Below, one piece after another: positions 1 through 12,263 of a stretch of DNA of 64,000 bases. The position numbers were made by a program, and so were the translations under genes. The DNA comes from Letharia columbiana. Taxonomy: Eukaryota > Ascomycota > Lecanoromycetes > Lecanorales > Parmeliaceae. The stretch is from NCBI RefSeq assembly GCF_014066305.1, contig NW_023501050.1, positions 434,001 through 498,000 on the forward strand, in the 5' to 3' direction. Each line of letters opens with the position of its first letter. The stretch's first letter is position 1. Under the pieces are notes generated by a model that searched no databases, was not told the origin of the DNA, and saw only the letters and a list, made by a program, of their open reading frames with translations.

Positions 1-650
1 CCAGCACTACAGTTGCCTCAGAAATTTGCTCCTTCGTCAAGTCTTTGAAGGCATTGTGGGCTGCAAAGAATCCGGTGGGAAATATGTCTGCCATTAGAAC
101 CAACGCATTATCTGCAATGCCTTCTGGAGCCTTCATAGCAGTACTGTCCGCTAGCGGCACTCTCACATATTCGGCTTGAGCTCCATCAAGACCGGCTGTA
201 CCGAAGAGGGCACCCTTGGCACATCTTGAAGAGTGTCCTTGCTTGCAATAAAAGCATTCCCCGCAGGAGACGGTGAAAGGCGAGACTATCTGATCGCCCT
301 TCTTAAAATTCTTCACGTCGGATCCGGTCTCCTCAACAGTACCAGTGAACTCATGGCCCATGATAAAGCCCGTTGGGCTGGTTTGATGGCCCTGTTACTA
401 TAAGTTTCCTCGTTGGAGCAGGACAACAGGGCGGTACAGACTCTGAAGACATGGAGCTCACTGAAGCGTTGACGTTAGATCCGTCTTGTACAGGTCAAAA
501 TACTTCCTCTACTTACCTGCCGCACAAAGCTGTATATATCACTCTCACAATAACATCTGTCGATTCTTTGATCTTAGGAATAGGTCGATCTTCTATGGCT
601 ACGACGCGGGGTTCCTTGAAGATGACGGCTTTCATTGTGTCTTTGGCCAT
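1..650 (-). CDS. Zinc-dependent alcohol dehydrogenase, MDR family (3' end outside window)
   Basis: Medium-chain NAD(P)-dependent alcohol dehydrogenase, N-terminal GroES-like half only. Exons on the minus strand are 517-650, 442-460 and 1-391, joined by introns with GT-AG ends (56 and 50 bp) that keep frame; the middle exon is only 19 nt. The ATG at 650 is the first in frame. A methionine at residue 6 (MKAVIF) could also serve, since many family members begin there. Catalytic zinc ligands are visible as Cys43 (ALCGSE) and His64-Glu65 in GFIMGHEFTG. The structural zinc lobe has Cys94, Cys97, Cys100 and Cys108. The Rossmann fold and C-terminus lie beyond base 1, so substrate cannot be judged. 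Its promoter would lie in 651-1181. Confidence 0.9.
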
Positions 651-1181
651 TGCTTTTCCGGTTCCTCCCTCGATTCTTGGGATTTCTAGGATCAGAAAAC
701 GTAAAACTGCAATATTTGAATCTGAGGCTCGCCATCTTTGCGTGGCAGTTCACTGCTAAAGTATGAAGTAATGGCTTCTTCGACAGCCGTTCTACCCCAC
801 ACCTGGTGCCTTTCCGAGCTCTTCTACCCCGCAATCTAGGTCTGGGCCGAGGAGCTTGCGTGTATGTCCGCAGAGAAGGAAACAGTCTGAAGCTCTGCTA
901 CTTCATGAGGTCCTGCTATAACATTCAAGAATATTCTGTCGTCCGTTGCTGAACACATTGGTAGCCATTCGATAATCTGCATGTTTGGGTTCATGTCTCG
1001 ATACTTTGTTCGAGATGGATTACCCGAATGCGAAATGATCCCCACGAACTTTCCAAACACCATGCTCAACGTAAGCTCGTGATTGAACGCCTGATTCGCT
1101 GGCCCCCAATGCATGCTTTCTCAGCTCTCGCAATCCAATCTCGCTCTCCACTCTCCGCTTCTCTTGTGTATGCCCCACAGC
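651..1181. other. Intergenic: alcohol dehydrogenase promoter side and Yippee 3' side
   Basis: No gene is supported. A 92-codon open frame on the minus strand (836-1114) has no recognised domain and sits where the Yippee 3' UTR and the dehydrogenase promoter should be. Confidence 0.5.
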
Positions 1182-1665
1182 CTAGTACACCGTACACAGC
1201 AACTCTGCCTCCAGTATGAACTTCCCTTCCTTATACTTCTCACTCGGCTCGTACGCCTTGTCGTACTTCCACCCCACCGTCTCCTTGCACTGTCGGCACA
1301 TTATATCCCGTACAATATGACGGCCGGTGGTCATATTCCGTTCCGTGGCTTCTGATTGAGAGATATTTACAACGGCGTTGAAGAGGTAGGCTTTGCCGTG
1401 TTGGCCACGGAAATTCTGTTGATCAAGATAGAAATATCAGCATGTCTAGCTTACTAGGATGCGAACTGCGGTTATGGAGCACAGGGTGGAGGGCCCGGGT
1501 ATGGTTGAAGCGGAGAAAGAGAGTATGCGTAGAAAATGGAAGGTAATGTGGGCCAGAAAAACGTACGCGTGAAATAATAGCATCGTGGCTTGCGAGATGC
1601 GTCTTGCAGTTTTTGCAGCCAAAGATTTTGTCGGAGTTGAGGTAGGTGTTGTAGACGAGGCCCAT
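1182..1665 (-). CDS. Yippee-like zinc-binding protein
   Basis: Small Yippee/Mis18-fold protein, 110 residues, the usual family length. Exons are 1567-1665 and 1182-1415, with a 151-bp intron between ISR and NFRGQHGKAY. The two zinc-binding CxxC pairs are Cys17/Cys20 (FGCKNC) and Cys73/Cys76 (IMCRQC). The family signatures RGQHGKAYLF, TTGRHIVRDI and GWKYDKAYE are all present. The start is placed at MGLVYNTYLN, which matches family N-termini; the frame stays open upstream to 1872 but that stretch shows no family similarity. Yippee proteins are conserved in eukaryotes and linked to growth, stress and degradation pathways (yeast Moh1 belongs here). The exact role in filamentous fungi is not settled by the sequence. 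Confidence 0.92.
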
Positions 1666-2431
1666 GCTCACCGCCCTGGTGGCCTGTGGCCGGAGAGCGC
1701 AAGGTTGCTCGACTCGACCGGCGTAGGTAATCCAAGGGTTTTCGTTAGGCTTGGGCAAGATGCTGAGGCTGTAAGGTGGTGTGGTGATCGATTGAGGCCC
1801 GAGAAGTGATGGCAGGGTTGGAAGGCGGAAACGTTGGTGCTCTCCTGAACGTACGGGTCTGGCACTGAGCACTCGACTTGCTGTTTTGTATCGTGTTTGG
1901 GATTCGGGGCAAGACGTGCCTGAGAGACGTTCGGTGATTCAAGGATGCGTTTGGCTCGGCAATCAGGCTCTTTGGAGTATAAACTGGTAGGACGGTGCGC
2001 TTCTTCGATGTTTTGCTGGCTCAGATAGTTGACAGAGTGGTTTGCTGGGCCGATGATGTTTAGTGACCCGTGTAAGGTCGGTCTGAGAGTGTCAGCTGGT
2101 TGATGCAGAAGAGCAAATAGGTACCTGGAGGGGATTTTATGCAACAATTTACGCAGGTGCACTAAATCCTGCATAAGTTTCGATGTCTCCAGCTCAAGCA
2201 TCTCCGTTGAGACAGGAAACATATCAGCTGCAACTCCTTTCTTTCTACTTTGGTGCTTGACGCGAGGAAGAGGTCGCAGTGATAGAATTTCTGGCGCACC
2301 TGTTTTCGACCTCTCACAAATAAGGGGTATGAATATTGCCAATGCGTCTATTTGATCTATATTTCAACTTGTACCTATCTGTACATGCAAGACACACTCA
2401 TAACCGGCACAATGGCGTGAAAGCTCGTGAA
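1666..2431. other. Intergenic: Yippee upstream and Hut1 3' side, with an unassigned long open frame
   Basis: A 224-codon minus-strand open frame (1668-2342) ends just upstream of the Yippee ATG in a different frame. It is Ser/Pro/His-rich, has no recognised domain, and contains a possible 42-bp GT-AG intron near 2086-2127. It could be a leader, an extra exon set of the Yippee locus, or chance. Nothing else is supported here. Confidence 0.3.
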
Positions 2432-3715
2432 TCAGAGCCCTTTCTCCCGCTTTTCTCTCTCCTTCGCCACTTTCTCCCTCCTTTGCATCACGCCTTCTGC
2501 CCCCACACCCCCAAACACTAACCCCACGCCCACCCACTGCATCCCACTTAACCGATGTCCAAACCAAAGCACACTCAGCATCATTGTCAACATCTTCCTC
2601 GTTACTGTCACCGTGACTAGCAAAAGGCTGCTGAAATGGCTAAGAGTGTAGTAGATGAATATCTGGCCAATAGCGCCGCAAGCAGCGAAGGAGAGTATAG
2701 CAGATAGGATTGCCGGGTTGCGTTGTATGAAGGCTAGAGCAGCTGAGAATTCGGAAGAGCTGCCCGTTTTAGGTGAAAGGGGTGTTGGGGGAATTAGAGG
2801 CGAAATGCATAAGTAAAGTGTCGTGAGGAGGGTGGAAAGGACATTCTGAGCTACCATCATCTGGGGGCCAGAATAAGGGCGGTACGAGGTAAAGATATGG
2901 TCTTGAGTGCTGTTTGTAAGGCCGTCTAAGAGAAGATTGACGCTTAGCAGCATCAGTCCCCAAGCTGAATTGTTATTCTGTGGAGATGACTTCTTGCTCG
3001 ATGAGGAGGGATGGTAGACTGTGAAGACGGCCACGCCCGCGGTCACCAGGGCCACGACAAAATATTTGTAGAGGGGGTATGATTTCCGGAATATTGTGAG
3101 GTGGAGGAACATGACAGGAAGGAGCTTGCAAGATTTGGCAAGGATAAAAGTTATATAATCGATGTGAGCAAGCGAAGCGTATCCGAAAGGGGAGGCCAGT
3201 GAAGAAGTTACTGCCACCAGGATGAGGGGGAAAAGGATTGAGCGAGTAGGGAAGACAGCAGGGATTGAACCGGACTTGGGAGCGGAGTAAAGGAGGTAAA
3301 AGTAGCCAACTAGTGCTGCAAATGTGGACTGAATGGTGTTCAGAAAGACTGAATAGGTGAATCGTTCGGGGGATGTTAAAGGGCCATAGCTGGTCGCTGT
3401 TATGCGTTCTTGAAGGACCGCCCAAGAAAGACTAAAAATAGTCAGATGGGTTTGAAATGGTGGCAGATAAGTCATTCTCTCTTACAATGAAGCGTAGATG
3501 CCAGCAACGCATATGACGAGTTGAGCAAGTCCGGCTTGCTCTTGGATCGCGGGACGAGAGGGCCCCTTAGGTTTGCCATTGCTCACGGCGGCAGGGGAGG
3601 CATTGCCATTCGCCTTGGTATTCATATGCTTCCAGCCGTGATTTGGGGTGTCTGGAGGTCCTTGTTCGAAGTCTGAAGGCTCTCGTCGTAAGGGAGATGC
3701 TTTGGTTCGCGCCAT
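2432..3715 (-). CDS. HUT1: UDP-galactose transporter homolog 1 (nucleotide-sugar transporter)
   Basis: Multi-pass ER/Golgi nucleotide-sugar transporter of the UAA/SLC35B family, 409 residues. Exons are 3486-3715 and 2432-3431 with a 54-bp intron whose junction restores GIYASFLSWAVLQERI. The family block SPERFTYSVFLNTIQSTFAALVG follows in two adjoining parts, and the C-terminal LLVTVTVTRKMLTMMLSV helix is characteristic. A hydrophilic N-terminus of about 65 residues precedes the first helix. Around ten membrane segments are expected and hydrophobic stretches fill the remainder. The tail is charged (KVAKEREKREKGL). The start is the ATG at 3715 (MARTKAS); the frame extends upstream only through a GTG. 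It is transcribed divergently from the Clu1 gene across about 530 bp. Known role of the family: supply of UDP-sugars and support of ER folding. Confidence 0.95.
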
Positions 3716-4242
3716 GCTGAGGAGCGGAACCACGCAGGTAAGAGATGTACTTAGAGATCAGATGTGCATAAAAATGGCACCTTGTCTTAATGCATAAGAG
3801 GCTGTGAAATAGAGAAGACAGGAAAGAAAGGAAAGCAAGGAAAGGCAAAGTGACTCTCGAAGTTCGATGTCGTCGTCGGCAGTAGCAAGTGAGATTGCGA
3901 TGTGTCCATATCGGCAGCCAGGAGCTGCCCAAAAAGATGCTTGCAGGGATCCGGGTAGAACCGGATCTGCGCGCAAACGCTCAAAGCTCTCCGTAGCTCC
4001 CGGTGTTTATGCTGGTGACGGAGCTCTCCTTCGAGCGGTGGAAAAAGTCTCTCATTTCCCTCTTGCTTTTTTTCTTTCCTTACATTACTAATAGGTTATC
4101 TGATCTTTGTCTATGACACTAAGAGTCTTTGCCCTCTAAACTCTCCTTAATTGTATCCATTGAACATTCCTTTTCAATAGCAACACCGAAAGTACCTTCA
4201 TACGCGCCTGTACATATACCAAACTCCAAAAAAAATCCTAGT
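3716..4242. promoter_or_regulatory. Shared divergent promoter region between HUT1 and CLU1
   Basis: This 527-bp gap separates two start codons pointing away from each other, so both promoters must lie here. Pyrimidine-rich stretches precede the CLU1 start around 4059-4160. No defined binding site can be named. Confidence 0.6.
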
Positions 4243-7200
4243 ATGTCCGAGAATGGTACTGACGCAAATGCAAAATCTGGTACGTGAAAGATAGTGGGCT
4301 ATCGGGGTCTTCGCCTCCTTCCATCCGGTCTCAGGTCTTACACTGATATTATGTACCTAGAAAATCCCAATTTAACTAATAGTAAAGAAACAAACGGCCA
4401 TGAAGATTCCTCCACGCCACTTGCAAATGGAGAAACCACTGTTTCGAAGCAAGACGAAGCGAAGGAGGAGCCGGCCGCTGACAGTACGTCCCAGAATGGC
4501 GTTTGATGGAAAGAGCTAACGTCTGCAAAAGATGTCTTCCAAGTCACCATCAAACTACCTCATCAACCCTACCAGATCCAGATCATGGTCTCCACACAAG
4601 AGCAGGTCCAAGACCTTCGACAATCCATAGTTGAAACCCCAGGCACTTTTCAGTACTCATGTTTTCACCTGGAACATAAAGGCGAACGGATCAATGACTA
4701 TCTTGAGCTTTCAGAGGTCAAAGGGTTTACTGCCGACTCAGAATTGAAGCTGGTGGAAGACCCATATACAGAGAAAGAGGCTCGGATGCACTTGATACGG
4801 ATTCGGGATCTTATTGGGGCCGCCGGGAATCGGGTCGACACGCTGCACGGCATTTCAGCTGGTCTGTCACTTCACGACACAGTATCACCATGGAAAGATC
4901 CTGCCGCACCCTCTGCTCCCACGGACAAACCAGCGGATGCAAGCCCATCCGGAGCTTCACATGCTCTTGCAGACTACACCCTCGACGGTCCTCCCTCAAT
5001 GCGTACAATCATTCCTACAGACCAGGAGCAATCCCCGAAAACAATCAAATCTCTTGGTGTTTCGGCTTGGAATCCTCCACCACCGTTTCTCCGTCAACAA
5101 GGCCATCTCCTCTATCTACAGCTCACCACAAATGAAGGCGAGCAATACCAGATCACTTCCCATATCTCAGGGTTCTTCGTGAACAAATCTTCCAACAGCA
5201 GATTCGATCCCTTCCCAAGACCACCACCAAAGAATGCAGCCGCACACTCACTCTTCTCTCTGATCTCCGTCTTGTCACAGTCGTTCAGCAAGTCCTTTGA
5301 CACATTATTGGATGCGAACAACAAGCGGGATCCATTGGCGAATTTTCAACTTACCAATGCCATACCTTCCAGTCCCTGGCTTGTGGCTCCTACAGCAACA
5401 TCCCTCTCGTCTCATCAACCAGATCTTACGAGGACTCAAGAAACTTTTCTGCTGTCTGGAGTTGAGAATACAGAGACATTGCGAGACTGGAATGAGGAAA
5501 TACAGTCCACTCGAGAGCTACCCAGAGAGACGGTCCAGGATCGAGTCTTCAGAGAGCGGTTGATATTTAAGATATTCGCCGAATTCAATGAGGCGGCTGC
5601 TCGTGGTGCAATGATGGTCGCACGTGGGGAAGTTGCGCCCCTGAATCCTACGGAAAGCAAAGACGCACAGATCTTTGTATACAACAATGTATTCTATTCA
5701 TTCGGAGCCGACGGCGTTGGTACTTTTACCTCAGAAGGCGGTGATGAGGCTGCTCGAGTAGCTGTAGGAAAGGATGTCTGTGGTGTGAAAGCCGTCAATC
5801 AGCTGGATATAGCAGGCTTGGCAACCCCTGGCACCATCATTGTAGACTACCTGGGCAAGCGGTTGGTCGCGCAGAGCATTGTTCCTGGTATCTTCAAGCA
5901 GCGAGAACCCGAGGAACATCAAGTTGACTATGGTGGAGTGGAAGGTCGAGACGTCGTCGCTGAGAACGAGGCATTTGTACCAACATTCTCTCAAGTTTCC
6001 AAAGCTTTGAAAGTGAAGAAGCATGCTGTTTGGGACAAAGAAGGCAAAAAGCACGTGCTCGAGGGCAGCGTTGAAACGAAAGGATTGCTTGGTACAGACG
6101 GCCGCAAGTACATCCTCGACCTGTATAGACTTACGCCGCTGGATGTTACTTGGCTCGAGGAACATTGCAAAGATGGCAAGGTACCTACTACTGAGTCTCA
6201 ATCGCAGAATTATCCTCACCGTATGACCACTCTCCGACCAGAGCTTGTGGAGGCGTACTGGAGACTTAAAATGAGTGAATATGTCCAAGAACAAGTGGAG
6301 AGTCGTAAGACCAGTGCTAAAGCGGATGGGCCAGCTGCAATAACAAGCGGTACAAAGGAAAGCCAAGTGAACCGTGTGGAGGGCATGAACGGCGAACACC
6401 AGACTGAAACGGACAAGTCGTCCGAACCGAAAGACAACACCACGGAACAGAGTCCTGAAGAAGATCGTGTAGACATTTCGGCTTTCTCTCTAACTCTCAA
6501 TCCTGACGTCTTCTGCGGACAGGTTCCACAGACAGACGCAGAGAAGGATGAGTGGGCGAAGGATGAGCGCGAAGTAAGGGCTGTTTGCGCACACCTTCAC
6601 GAGAAAGTCATCCCCGAAATGATACAAGACCTCAAGGAGGGAGAGGTCGGATTTCCAATGGACGGCCAATCTTTGAGTCGATTGATGCATAGGCGGGGGA
6701 TCAACTTGCGCTACCTGGGTAAACTCGCTACTCTCACTGAGAATGAGGATGCACGACTACGAGCTCTTAAGGCACTGACTGTACAAGAGATGCTCGCAAG
6801 GGCTTTCAAGCACGTTGCCAATCGATACCTGACCCATCTACCAATGGCCTTCGCTACGAATTGCCTATGCCACCTTCTCAACTGCTTTTTGGGCACAGGT
6901 CTCAACGAGATACCGAAAGCACAGATTGATGACGATCTCCGAGAATTCTACAGGGACGCTGATTATTCATTTGCAAAAGTCACACCTCACAGCTTGAAAG
7001 GAGAAGTGAAGACTCAGGTCCAGATTCGGTATCAGTACGTGTTAGATGATGCCTGGACACACGAATTAAGACACATTCAACTTTTGCGAAGCATAGCGCT
7101 CAAGCTCGGACTGCAGCTGACCGCCCGGGAATACCATTTCACTCCAGAGACCCAAACGAACACCGAGCAGTCGAAGCCACAGGCCAATGGAGTTGTGGAT

Positions 7201-8364
7201 GGGACCGCGAATCATTCTGGAATGAACGGTCATGCTCATGGCAACGCCAACGGGAAGAAAAAGAAGAAAACCGGTGGTCGCACCTCTCCAGTAACAAACG
7301 GCTCGGACACCCCAAGCCAAGAATCGACGTTCAGCCCGGGAGACATAGCAAACATGGTACCGATCATCAAAGATGCCTGCCCAAAGAGCATCCTTGCCGA
7401 AGAAGCTTTAGAAGCCGGCAAAATTTCAATGATGCAGAATCAAAAAGAAATTGGTCAGGAGCTACTTCTCGAGTCGCTAACTTTGCATGAACAGATATAT
7501 GGCATTTTGCACCCGGAAGTGGCTCGAGTATACCATCAATTGGCGATGCTCTACTACCAGCTTGACGAAAAGAGCGCTGCTATCGAGTTGGCCCACAAAG
7601 CGGTGATCATATCAGAACGTACCCTTGGCATAGATTCAAATGAGACGATCCTGAGCTACCTCAACCTCGCTCTTTTCGAACACGGTAACCGCAATACAAC
7701 CGTTGCATTAGCATGCGTAAGACACGCTTTAGAGCTTTGGAAAATCATCTACGGCTCCAAACACCCTGACTCCATCACCACACTCAATAATGCAGCTGTC
7801 ATGCTTCAGCAATTGCAATTCTACCCAGATTCACGCCAATGGTTTGAAACATCGCTTGCCATAAGCGAGGAAGTGTCAGGAAAACAATCGGTCAATACTG
7901 CCACGCTCCTCTTCCAACTAGCGCAAGCCTTGGTCCTAGACCAAGACCACAAAGGCGCTGTCCACCGTATGCGCGAAGCTTACAGCATATTCCTTGTCAA
8001 ACTCGGCCCCAATGATCCGAATACCAAAGAATCGGAGAAATGGCTCGAACAGCTCACCCAAAACGCCGTGTCTATGGCCAAGCATGCAAAGGACGTGCAA
8101 GCTCGACGAATGCGAAGAGTGGTTTTCAACCCGCGCGTGACCACCATGGGAGCCCGCCCGCAGCCTCCAGTCGGCCAGTCTAATTCGGATTTGGCTAGCG
8201 GTCGTGATATCAGTTCAAGGAGTAGCAACAGCTTTGATTCTCGAAGCATCGACGAGCTGGTGAAGATCGTTGAGGGTGGTGGTGAAATTTCCAAATCATC
8301 AACAGGAAAGAAGCGGACGACTCGCAGCAATCCGAAGCGCCGTGGCGGAGCAGCTCAGGCCTGA
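4243..8364 (+). CDS. CLU1: Clustered mitochondria protein Clu1 / TIF31
   Basis: Large cytosolic protein of 1,330 residues required for normal mitochondrial distribution; in yeast it also associates with eIF3. Exons are 4243-4279, 4361-4483 and 4532-8364. The two small 5' exons encode a low-complexity start (MSENGTDANAKS) and join in phase into NVFQVTIKLPHQPYQIQIMV, the conserved ubiquitin-like N-domain. Then follow the Clu-N region (SIVETPGTFQYSCFHLEHKG), the CLU domain at about residues 350-600, the central eIF3-p135-type domain at about 755-910, a Lys-rich linker, and a TPR array at about 1005-1205 (ILHPEVARVYHQLAMLYYQ and later repeats). The tail is basic. The length fits the family. There is no sign of damage. 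Confidence 0.97.
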
Positions 8365-9422
8365 GAGTTCACGTTGACAGTATCCCTCGGGCATAGGAGC
8401 TTCACATGCACAACAGTCGTCCTTGGAGGATGTGAAAAGTTTGCACAGCGTGATAGTTTTGCTTTTCTTTATGTACTCTACGAAATAGCGTCCCATCTTT
8501 CTGTACAGGATCAGCCCCTTTGTGTACAGAGCCGTTATCGCTTTTCAAGGATATTGTATATGCACAAGGTCTTCCCCAATCGAGCTTTATGGGTTGGATT
8601 TCCATAGAAACGCTTTCTCGCATCAAGATTCGGAGGCATGTACCATAGCCGGGAGCACATACATAGCATTTTCTCCCGCGCAAATACCACTCATAATATC
8701 ACCCACAATTGGTTCATTGGACTAGGGAAGGTGTGACTCTGACTACCAGTTTGAGTGAATTCTCACTGGGTTCCACGGAAGGTGTTCGCACTTGCCTGCC
8801 GGGAAACTCGCCGGCAATTGACCTTCGTGACGGCGTCACCACGACGCAACGAAGCGCTATACCCACTCGAGGTTTCTCTCCTTGTTTCCTTTGAACATCG
8901 GGTAAACAAATGCCCAGAAATTTAATGGTTTCCAGCTCGCTAAGACTTACGCTAGTGGCAGTGTTCCATCTATACAATCTCGTTACCTCAAGTTGTTGAA
9001 ATCAGCAGGGGCTTCGACGGTAATGATTCATGTACTCGGCGATGTAGAAGCTGATGCAAGTTATTGTGGAAGGTTCATGCGTCTGTGCTGTTTGGCTATA
9101 GCTAGCTACGTCGCATACGAGTGGCTGTACTTCTGACGTTCAACGAGGTACTAGTACTAGTTGATACTGACACGTATCCGGCTTTACTATATTCAAATCT
9201 TTCTGCAACGAGAGCCTTTGTATATGTGTGGAGAATGATGACCTGTGAAACTCTAGAGCCTCTTTAGATCTCCAAGTCGACGTCACAATGTTACTCTGAA
9301 ATGGTGCGTCGCTACAAGACCCGCGATTTGAACAAAAGCGCGTTCTTGCTAGCGGCTGAGATTACATGTTTTTGAGTTGAAAGGAACCGCCGTGTGACCC
9401 CACTGCATTTGACCACCTTCCT
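8365..9422. other. Intergenic between convergent CLU1 and rhodopsin-domain gene
   Basis: About 1.06 kb separates the 3' ends of two convergent genes. Only short overlapping frames occur, none with a recognisable motif. The region presumably holds both 3' UTRs and polyadenylation sites; no tRNA or repeat was seen. Confidence 0.5.
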
Positions 9423-11254
9423 TCACTTAGGCGCAAGTTTCGGTGACTGCTTCGGAGACGTCTTCGGCGTCCCCTTCGGCGTGCCCCCCTCAATCGTGCA
9501 CGCGTACCCACATGCCGCCGGATTCCCCAACGACACCATTTCCTCCGGCGTCGCGACTCGTGAGTGCCGCAAGCCGGTCTCCTCGAACTTCCCGAGCTGC
9601 TGCACCCTTGCGGCGGAAAAGGGAGAGGGCGGCCGATCCAGGGATAAGGGGGAGACCATGCTCAGCCTTTTGTTGTTCGGGCTGTATGCCTTGTCCGCGG
9701 ATGATGTTTTCTTATGGCCCCAGGACGGGGCCACCATGCTCAGTCTTAATCTTTCCGTCGATGAGGGTTTGCGTTCCACGAAGGTCGGGGTTGGAGACAT
9801 GCGGCTCATCTCTACCGTTTCGGCCGAGGAGATTTTGCGTTCGGTCCAGAGGGGCGGGGAGACCATGCTGAGACTGATCAGGCTCGCTCTTGTGTCGCGG
9901 TAGCTTTCGATATCGCTCATCTTTGGCGTTAGAGTTGACAATTCCTCGCGGCTGCTGGTTTCAGTGGAGGAAACATCGTTGGGGAGGCGGATACGATCGC
10001 TGTCTGAGATCTTGGCGAAGGAATTGAGAGGGGGGCGGGTGTTGTTGTTGTGGCGGTTGCAGAGGGCTCCGGACGAACGGGATGGATATGGCTGTTTGCG
10101 GATGTTGAGGAGTTGGGGAAGGGCTGGCAAGGAGGCGACGCTTACGCCGATGTTTTGTTCGAGGCTTTTGGGGTGATTAGTGGTGTTGGAAGGAATGAGA
10201 AAAGAAACGCAAGAGGTAAAGAGTATTAAAGGGTGAAGGGGTGGGTGTCCAATAGAGGACGGGAGAATTTACCAAGACCAAATGGCAACGGGAATGAGAT
10301 CCCCTAAGCTGTACTTAGATACCTGCGTTAAAGATTTGCGGGATCGATTGCTTACAAGTAGGGTTCTTGCTTGTAAAATCAACGAGTGAAGTTCTAGCAA
10401 TGGCGGTTACGGCGGTACTAGTCAAAGATCAGTCTGACGGAAGAGGCTCACGAGCAACTCTTTTCGGCTTACAAGAATCCAAATCCTATGACAACGAAGA
10501 TAGCTATTTTTTCCCGTTGACTGACCTGTAGATTTCGGAGGACCAACATGGGCAACAGTACGCACAGGATGTCCGTTATGACAGCCGAACCTACGTTTGT
10601 GTGAGTCCATGAGACCGTGGAACCGGCTCGAAGTTACACACCGCCCTGAAACTTGGTGATCTGGGTCATATGAACTGGCGCGAAGCATCGTGCTTTCACG
10701 CTTTTGTTCCACAATCCTGGAAGCGGTACGCATTGAAAACATTGGGCAAGGAAATCCGCAAGTGTGACGATGGCGCAGAATGCCAACAGTCCCCAATTCC
10801 ACCTCCGATAGGCCATCTTGGTGGCAGGCAGGAGACGGAGGACGAACAGACACACTGAAATCCTGACCAACCCTGTGCCGATAATGAGAAGCATGATACA
10901 TATGTCGGTGTATAGTCCGAAGTGTTGTATCTGGACTGGAGTGAGATAGTGGATGTTTCGACCGAACCCGCTCTGAACCTGGAGGCAAGAGAATATGCTG
11001 TGAGCAATGGCACATGCCTAAGCGCAGCTGTCAGTGAAAGGTTACTGGTATACTCCAAACTGAAGGTAGCTAACAATGGCTAGCAAAATTGTGAAGTCAT
11101 CCCAGCCTAGGTTCTTGCGAATGATGCCTCGAATATAGAAACGCAGAGACACGAGCAATACCGCAATGGACAGAGTCAGCCATCTGACAACGAGAAGCTC
11201 AGATGCACGACTGATATCCGGCGGGAACGGCCCTGGGGTTGATGTAGGAGACAT
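9423..11254 (-). CDS. Fungal rhodopsin-domain integral membrane protein
   Basis: Seven-helix membrane protein of the large fungal family with the DUF/Rhodopsin domain (SAT4-like), 502 residues. Six exons on the minus strand: 11075-11254, 10642-11017, 10473-10590, 10356-10417, 10273-10303 and 9423-10164. All junctions are GT-AG and in phase. The family hallmarks are in order: WDDFTILLA in the first cytoplasmic loop, GFGRNI, LLIIGTGLVRISVCLFVLRLLP, the extracellular CFAP cysteine, FQGGSAVITDILCVLLPM, REKIAIFVVIGFGFFTAVTAIAR, and NPTWDLIPVAIWSCLEQN. The last exon begins inside helix seven and encodes a cytosolic tail of about 220 residues, rich in Ser/Thr. The tail has repeated RLSM-type motifs and a C-terminal run of PK-containing repeats. 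Family members are widespread and mostly of unknown function. It is divergent from the gene at 12,264. Confidence 0.87.
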
Positions 11255-12263
11255 TGCGGTGCGTTATGTTTGTCTAGAAGAGAATGAAGAGCGGTGATAT
11301 AGGAGGAAGAGAAACACTGAGGGTCATAGCAATGAATAGTCATGGGTCCATGTAGACAAAACCCCTTCGGCACTTGAATAGAAAACAGAGGCGCAGCTTT
11401 CATGGCATTTTCCAGAAGGCATGATGTGCTGAAGGCGTCACAAGCTGGTATATTTGCCTCTTGTAGGAAAGCTAATCTTTGTAACCATGGTTCCAACCAC
11501 CCTCAAGCTTTTCACAACATGCTTAAGCAACTATCTTTGATGATGAAGGCATTACTCAATATCTTGCTTCTACATGGGAAATCAGAGGATGATAAAAGGA
11601 CGAGCAGCAGAAAGGGAGACATTCAATGACGAACTCGAGACGGCGTCAGGAGAGGCACGGGCCATGAGATACACAAATATACATGTACCATCATAGCAGG
11701 ATCTGCTTGAATTCAGGGTAAGCGAAGGCGCCACAGGCCAAGTCTGGATGATGGAGGATGGAGAGTCGGTTCTTGTCTCTTCATACAAGCTTCCAATGCT
11801 CCACATCGCCACCACATTTGTTTACCTCTGGAATGTTTCCTTCCACAGAATCACATTTGGGTCTGGGTAATCAGGCAAGAAGCTATCAAAGGATCGGGTG
11901 TAAGACTTATGAACACTCGCTGACCAAAGGATTTAGAAGTATCGCTAAGGGAGGAGGCCCATCTCGTTCTGCTGCAAAAATGGCGGGCTAGCGGGCTTGG
12001 CATTACCACCGGGCGGAAGAACTTTACCCCGCATTGTTTACCCGACACCCAAACACAGAAGTTAGAACGGTAGACTCCTTCAACATACTTGTCAGCTCCA
12101 TAACAGCATTGCTTTAGCTTTTTCCTTTGATGTGACTACACAGTTCTAATTGTATTACTTTAGCTGCAGACCTCGCTACAGTTGCTACGGACAGCTTGGT
12201 GCTGGAATACCTTTGCGATCCTAGAGAAACTATATCTTGGTTGAAACTCGGGAACAGCAGAGC
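11255..12263. promoter_or_regulatory. Divergent intergenic region between rhodopsin-domain gene and orphan nuclear-type gene
   Basis: This 1.0-kb gap lies between two divergent start codons. Only short chance frames are present on both strands. No repeat, tRNA or named binding site was recognised. Confidence 0.45.

Noticed and set aside
836..1114. 92-codon minus-strand frame between the dehydrogenase and Yippee genes
   Set aside because: No recognisable domain, and its position fits a UTR/promoter; not enough to call a gene.
5731..6399. 222-codon minus-strand frame inside CLU1
   Set aside because: Antisense to the conserved CLU coding sequence and without any motif.
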